Of a stretch of 58,177 bases of DNA, positions 53,913 through 58,177 are shown one piece after another. A model generated the notes under the pieces. It worked only from the letters and a program-made list of their open reading frames with translations. It was not told where the DNA came from and ran no database searches. Origin of the DNA: Bradyrhizobium genomosp. I (2014). GTDB lineage: Bacteria; Pseudomonadota; Alphaproteobacteria; Rhizobiales; Xanthobacteraceae. The position numbers were made by a program, and so were the translations under genes. Position 1 is the stretch's first letter; every line of letters begins with the position of its first letter. The DNA lies in assembly GCF_000261685.1 (NCBI RefSeq), contig NZ_AJQE01000136.1, forward strand, positions 1 through 58,177, in the 5' to 3' direction.

Positions 53913-54986
53913 ATGAACGATCAGATTGCCATTCCCTGTGTGGTCATGCGCGGGGGCACCTCGCGCGGGCCGTTTTTCCTGGCCCGCGATCTTCCGGTCG
54001 ACCCGAACCTGCGCGACGCGGTCCTGTTGTCCGTGATGGGAGGGGGACACGATCTTGGAATCGACGGGATCGGCGGCGGCAATGCCGTCATCAACAAGGT
54101 CGCGATCATCGGGCCGGCAACGGTGCCCGGCGCCGATGTCGATTACCTGTTTGCCCAGGTGCGGGTTCGCGAGGGGATCGTCGATACCTCTCCGAATTGC
54201 GGAAACATGCTGGCGGCCGTGGGGCCGTTCGCAATTGAAGCCGGCCTGGTCGCCGCTGCCGCAGATCGCACCCATGTGCGCATCCACAATGTCAACACCG
54301 GCAAGTTGATTGACGCGACCGTTCCGACCCCCGCAGGACACGTGACTTACGACGGCGAGGCGCGGATCGATGGTGTTCCGGGAACGGCCGCGCCGATCGA
54401 ACTGTCGTTCCCCGACGCGGCCGGCGCACGCACCGGCCGCCTCCTGCCGACGGGACGGGCGGTCGACCGCATCAGGGGAATCGATGTGACCTGCCTCGAC
54501 GCGGCGATGCCGGTCATGCTGGTCCGCGCGGCGGATCTGGGATGGAGCGGCCGCGAGGCGCCCTCCGACTTTGCCGAAAGCGGCTTCCGCGCGCGTCTCG
54601 AAGAGTTGCGCATCGAAGCGGGACGCCGGATGGGCTTTCCCAATCCCGCGACGATGGTGATCCCGAAACCGGTTCTGATCGCGCCCGCGAGCGGGGCGAC
54701 CTTGAACGTCAGGTACTTCATGCCGCACGACTGCCATACCGCGCTGGCGGTCACCGGCGCGGTCGCGATCGCCACTGCGTGCGTCACGCCCGGAACGATC
54801 GCTGCAGAGATGGTCGGACCGCTGATGCCGCCGGTGCCGATCACGCTCGCCCATCCCTCCGGCCAGCTCGTGGTTCGGCTGGAGCCCGGCCCGGTTGCCC
54901 GGGTGCTGCGGACAGCCCGGCGAATCTTCGAGGGCCACGTCTTCGCCCGTCGGTCGCACGTGCCTCATTCGGTCCTGGCGGCCTGA
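53913..54986 (+). CDS. PrpF family protein, 4-oxalomesaconate tautomerase-like
   Basis: The protein has 357 residues. It opens CVVMRGGTSRGPFFL, the typical PrpF/GalD start, followed by GGGNAVINKVAII (with the Lys of the family), the Cys in TSPNCGNMLAAVG near residue 96, and a C-terminal YFMPHDCHTALAVTGAV. Family members isomerise unsaturated tricarboxylates: GalD converts keto- to enol-4-oxalomesaconate in gallate breakdown, and PrpF acts on 2-methylaconitate. No galA/B/C or prp genes are nearby, so the exact substrate is open. The ATG at 53913 has GGAAGAG upstream. A DctA-like transporter follows at 57 bp. Confidence 0.88.
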   Translation: MNDQIAIPCVVMRGGTSRGPFFLARDLPVDPNLRDAVLLSVMGGGHDLGIDGIGGGNAVINKVAIIGPATVPGADVDYLFAQVRVREGIVDTSPNCGNMLAAVGPFAIEAGLVAAAADRTHVRIHNVNTGKLIDATVPTPAGHVTYDGEARIDGVPGTAAPIELSFPDAAGARTGRLLPTGRAVDRIRGIDVTCLDAAMPVMLVRAADLGWSGREAPSDFAESGFRARLEELRIEAGRRMGFPNPATMVIPKPVLIAPASGATLNVRYFMPHDCHTALAVTGAVAIATACVTPGTIAAEMVGPLMPPVPITLAHPSGQLVVRLEPGPVARVLRTARRIFEGHVFARRSHVPHSVLAA

Positions 54987-55042
54987 AGCCCGCCGCGCCT
55001 CCGAAGCCATCAAGAATAATCAGAGCCATGGGAGAAACGAGA

Positions 55043-56434
55043 ATGCAAATGCACAAGGAAGCGCTGGTTGGGCACCCGAACAACGAGGCGGGAAAGCCCT
55101 TCTACCGGATTCTCTACGTCCAGGTGCTGATTGGCCTCATGCTGGGTGTTCTCACAGGCCATTTCTGGCCCGAGTTTGGCGCCGCGCTGAAGCCCTTTGG
55201 CGACGGCTTCGTCAAGCTGGTCAAGATGATGATCGCGCCGATCGTGTTCTGCACCATTGTGAGCGGCATCAACAGCGTCAGCGATTCCCGCGAGGTCGGC
55301 CGCACGCTGGTGAAGTCCATGGCGCTGTTCTACCTGCTGACCGTGCTCGCTTTGCTGGCAGGACTGATCGCGGTGTCGCTGATCCAGCCGGGCGCGGGCA
55401 TGCATGTTGCGGTCAATACGCTGGACCCGTCGGTGGCCGCGAAATTCACCAAGCAGGCAGGGGTATCCGGCTTCGCGGACTTCATGCTGCACATCATCCC
55501 GCATTCGTTCTTTGGAGCGTTCGCCGATGGCGAAGTGCTGCCGGTGTTGCTAGTCTCAATCCTGATCGCCTTCGGCCTGAGCCGTGCCGGCGACGGAGGT
55601 GTCGTGGTGACAAAGGCAGTCGCCTCATTCTCTCAGGTGCTGTTCGTGTCCTTCGGCTTCATCATGAAGCTCGCTCCACTCGGCGCCTTTGGCGCCATGG
55701 CGTTCACGGTGGGCCGCTATGGCATCCGATCGATTGGCTCGCTCGGATTGCTGATCCTGACATTCTATATCGCCTGCTCCGTGTTCGTGGTGGTCGTGCT
55801 TGGTACGCTGGCGCGGCTGAACGGCTTCAGCCTGTGGAAAACGATCCGCTACTTCAAGGAAGAGCTGCTGATCGTGCTCGGCACGTCGTCGTCGGAGCCG
55901 GCGCTGCCGGGCGCGCTGCGCAAGTTGGAGCAGCTCGGATGCCGGAAAGGCGTATCGGGGCTCGTGTTGCCGATGGGCTATTCCTTCAATCTAGACGGCA
56001 GCGCCATTTATCTCACCTTGGCTTCCATCTTCATCGCGCAAGCCTGCGACATTCACCTGTCATGGGGGCAGATTGCGGCGATGCTTGGATTGATGCTGCT
56101 GACGTCCAAAGGGGCCGCCGGTGTCACCGGCAGCGGCTTCGTTGCGCTTGTCGCGACTCTATCGGTGATGCCGGATTTGCCCGTGACCGGCGTGGCGCTG
56201 CTTGTCGGCATCGACCGCTTCATGTCGGAGGCGCGGGCGCTGACCAGCATGATCAGCAACTGTGTCGCATCCATCACCATTTCGCTGTGGGAGGACGCCT
56301 GTGATCGCGAGGTGTTGGCCCGTGAACTGGGACAGCAGGGCACTCTCACGGTCGCGACCGGGATGAAGACCGGCAAGGCAACGGCGGTGCAGGAGGACAA
56401 GAGCTGGATCGCGACAACGCAATCGGCTGCGTGA
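55043..56434 (+). CDS. dctA: C4-dicarboxylate/cation symporter, DctA family
   Basis: The protein has 463 residues and eight helices plus two hairpins. It has PFYRILYVQVLIGLMLGV at the N-terminus, the serine-rich hairpin GTSSSEPALP, the substrate site GYSFNLDGSAIYLTLASIFIAQA and a C-terminal FMSEARALTSMISNCVA. It takes up a di- or tricarboxylate with protons or Na+. The start at 55043 has GGAG eight bases before; ATGs at 55028 and 55049 are near alternatives. It is downstream of the tautomerase and likely cotranscribed, which points to uptake of that enzyme's substrate or a relative of it. It need not be the housekeeping DctA. Confidence 0.92.
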   Translation: MQMHKEALVGHPNNEAGKPFYRILYVQVLIGLMLGVLTGHFWPEFGAALKPFGDGFVKLVKMMIAPIVFCTIVSGINSVSDSREVGRTLVKSMALFYLLTVLALLAGLIAVSLIQPGAGMHVAVNTLDPSVAAKFTKQAGVSGFADFMLHIIPHSFFGAFADGEVLPVLLVSILIAFGLSRAGDGGVVVTKAVASFSQVLFVSFGFIMKLAPLGAFGAMAFTVGRYGIRSIGSLGLLILTFYIACSVFVVVVLGTLARLNGFSLWKTIRYFKEELLIVLGTSSSEPALPGALRKLEQLGCRKGVSGLVLPMGYSFNLDGSAIYLTLASIFIAQACDIHLSWGQIAAMLGLMLLTSKGAAGVTGSGFVALVATLSVMPDLPVTGVALLVGIDRFMSEARALTSMISNCVASITISLWEDACDREVLARELGQQGTLTVATGMKTGKATAVQEDKSWIATTQSAA

Positions 56435-56530
56435 TGCCGCGTTTGCGCGAAATCGGTCGCGGTCGTCAGCCTGGCAAGTCGAGCCCGTGGCGTGCAGGCT
56501 GCCAATCCAAAGGAAGTGTCGTTGATACCT

Positions 56531-58177
56531 CTAGTTGGACTTGGCGCCGTCCTTCGCGTTCTCCGCCGTCGGCGATTCCGCAGGTGCGGGACGCTTTCCG
56601 CTGCCGGTGATGCGCTCGATTGCGGAGCGCACGGCATCGCCCCCCTTGCGGTCCTTCAGCATGTCGAGCAGCGGCGCGGAGGCCGGCGAGCGACGGATCA
56701 GGCTTTCCGGATCGGGAAAGATCAGCGGATCGTCCCACGGGCCCTGCACCACGAACGGCAGTTCGAACCCCGACGCGCTGTTGAGACTCGCCACGCCCTT
56801 CATGTCGTATTCGCGCGTCGGCACCGAGGCGGTGCCGGTGAGCGTGATCTTCGTCGCCGGGCCTTCGACGCGGATGTCCTCGGCGGTGGCGATCCCGTCG
56901 GAGAATTTCACGGCGATGGTGAGATTGGTGTAGGGCGTCGAGCCGTTGCGGAAATTGCCGCCGCCCGACAGCGGCCGCCGCTCCAGCCGCTTCAGGAGCT
57001 GCTCGGCGTTGAAGCCCGAGATCGCACCGTCATGCCCGGTCACGGTGGCGCTTCCGTCGAGTGACTGCACGAGGCCGAACGGGCTCGATCCGGAGGCGAG
57101 GAGCGAGACGTTGATGTTGCCGCGGCCGGACAGCTTGTTGAGGCCGAACAATTCGGTGGCGCAGGCCTGGAGATCGACGTCGGTGAACTGGAACTGCGCC
57201 TTGATGTCGGCGACGGTATCGGACCGCGCGATGCCGAACGAGCCCTTTGCGATCCCGCCATAGACCTGAGCCTCGCCGACCGAGAGCGCCAGCGTGCCAT
57301 TGCGCAAATTGGCGCCGATCGCGGTGCGGCCGAGCCTGGTCGGCCCGACCGTCAGCTTTGCTGCCGACAGGCGCATGTCGAGGTCGGTGGTCGACAATCC
57401 GTTGAGGTCGAACAGCTGCCTGTTCCAGTCGCGCGCGCCGCTCGCAAGCAGACGGAACGTCGAGATATAGGGTGTAAAGTCGAGCGCGTCGGCGGCGAGC
57501 GTCGCCTGCAGCGTCTGCCGGCCGTTGTTGGCGTAGGTCATGACGCCCTCGGCGGCATTGCCGTCGAGCTCGACATTGACGTTCGTGAGCGCGATCGAGG
57601 CGCCGACGACGTTGGCGCGCGCCTTCAGCGCGAACCGGCCGAAGCCGCCGCTGCCGGGCTGCGGCTGTCCCGTCCAGCGCAGCGCGTTGCGCAAGGACGG
57701 GCTGTCGACGGTGAGCGTGCCTTCCATCATCGGGCTGGTGCGGTTGGCGACGCTGCCGTCGAATGCGAGCTTGAGCGGTGCGCTGGCGATTCGCGCCTTC
57801 AGGCCGGACCGGTCGCCGGAGAGGGCGGCGACGAAATCGGAAAAGCTGATCGAGCCGTCGACGCGCTCGCCGCGCCAGTCGAACTGTCCGGTCGCGGCGA
57901 AGGAGCGCGAGATCGAGGGCCAGGCCAGCGACAGGTCGATGTCCTCGAGCTTCTCGGTGGCATGCGCGGCGGCTTCCTCGTAATCGAGCACCCCGTCCTG
58001 GATCCGGATTTCGGAGAACGAGACCTGGTTCTCGGCTCCGGGCTTCATGGTGCGCGCGATGGTCTGGATGAAGGGTGTCCAGTTGCTGTCGCCGTCCGGC
58101 TTGAGGCTGACATGGATGCGCGGCCGCAGCAGCATCAGGTCGGCGATCTCGAACCGCTGCAGCAGCAGCGGCAGGAG
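56531..58177 (-). CDS. AsmA family protein (5' end outside window)
   Basis: The frame is open to the right edge of the window, so the N-terminus is missing; about 548 residues are visible. It shows AsmA-type features: LLPLLLQRFEIADLML, RIHVSLKPDGDSNW, repeated beta-rich segments such as DGVLDYEEAA and WRGERVDGSISFSDFVAALSG, and the conserved C-terminal YTNLTIAVKFSDGIATAEDIRVEGPATKITLTG block. Such proteins sit at the cytoplasmic membrane and reach into the periplasm; relatives affect outer-membrane protein or lipid transport. The tail is polar and carries charged residues. Confidence 0.9.
   Translation of the reverse strand, partial: LLPLLLQRFEIADLMLLRPRIHVSLKPDGDSNWTPFIQTIARTMKPGAENQVSFSEIRIQDGVLDYEEAAAHATEKLEDIDLSLAWPSISRSFAATGQFDWRGERVDGSISFSDFVAALSGDRSGLKARIASAPLKLAFDGSVANRTSPMMEGTLTVDSPSLRNALRWTGQPQPGSGGFGRFALKARANVVGASIALTNVNVELDGNAAEGVMTYANNGRQTLQATLAADALDFTPYISTFRLLASGARDWNRQLFDLNGLSTTDLDMRLSAAKLTVGPTRLGRTAIGANLRNGTLALSVGEAQVYGGIAKGSFGIARSDTVADIKAQFQFTDVDLQACATELFGLNKLSGRGNINVSLLASGSSPFGLVQSLDGSATVTGHDGAISGFNAEQLLKRLERRPLSGGGNFRNGSTPYTNLTIAVKFSDGIATAEDIRVEGPATKITLTGTASVPTREYDMKGVASLNSASGFELPFVVQGPWDDPLIFPDPESLIRRSPASAPLLDMLKDRKGGDAVRSAIERITGSGKRPAPAESPTAENAKDGAKSN

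Noticed and set aside
54542..55042. Upstream extension of the DctA frame into the tautomerase gene
   Set aside because: It overlaps the tautomerase coding sequence in another frame. The GGAG at 55031-55034 and the normal DctA N-terminus place the start at 55043.

Overview
The window is strongly GC-rich and densely coded. It reads as chromosomal DNA of an alphaproteobacterium of the order Hyphomicrobiales (Rhizobiales), most likely Bradyrhizobium or a close relative. This rests on recognised families typical of the group: GapR (DUF2312), DUF1244, DUF1036, DUF465, a small aa3-oxidase subunit IV, a three-gene transhydrogenase (pntAA-pntAB-pntB), a short Flp-type pilin, and interspersed GCATGATCCGG...GGATCATGC palindromic repeats. 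The genus is inferred by recognition, not by a search. I see no tRNA or rRNA gene, CRISPR array, transposase, integrase or prophage.

Layout. (a) 1-9032 is a sugar-transfer-like membrane region: three related GT-C-like multi-pass proteins (one cut by the window edge), a GT87/DUF2029 protein, another multi-pass protein and a GtrB-like family 2 glycosyltransferase, with a lone Flp pilin embedded among them. (b) 9321-14987 holds a TetR regulator, pyruvate kinase coupled to a DUF1036 protein, DUF1244, gapR and a nucleotide cyclase with TPR repeats. (c) 15035-23032 holds two cell-wall enzymes (a DUF882 peptidase-like protein and a YcbB-like L,D-transpeptidase), an orphan NtrC-type response regulator and an M3 oligopeptidase. 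(d) 23277-33558 holds a very large membrane-inserted patatin, oxidase subunit IV, the transhydrogenase operon, and an alpha/beta hydrolase, Na+/H+ antiporter, Ca2+/H+ antiporter and cupin series. (e) 33651-41970 holds a low-complexity membrane-anchored protein, a TPR lipoprotein, rpsU, aqpZ, purE-purK, a diguanylate cyclase, a cluster of small proteins including two divergent DUF465 genes, and an L-2-hydroxyglutarate oxidase-like enzyme. (f) 42173-49328 holds a GGDEF-EAL protein, glpD and a polyamine-type ABC importer (ATPase plus two permeases, no binding protein). (g) 49440-52639, convergent with (f), is a carbohydrate-type ABC importer (binding protein plus two permeases, no ATPase). (h) 52815-56434 is a LysR regulator divergent from a PrpF/GalD-like tautomerase and a DctA-type carboxylate symporter, with a clear LysR-box palindrome between. 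(i) 56531-58177 is the 3' part of an AsmA-family gene.

How the genes work together. Several sets are translationally coupled by 4-bp overlaps: the GT87 gene with its upstream neighbour, pyk with DUF1036, purE with purK, and the ABC ATPase and permease pairs. The transhydrogenase genes make one NAD(P) transhydrogenase. The hydrolase to cupin run looks like an ion-homeostasis operon. The LysR-tautomerase-DctA unit looks like an inducible carboxylate uptake and isomerisation unit. No clearly new defence or mobile system is visible. The most interesting leads are the GT-C/GtrB/Flp-pilin neighbourhood, the patatin whose catalytic dyad is split by about 670 residues rich in membrane helices, and the two complementary, incomplete ABC importers facing each other across a palindromic repeat.
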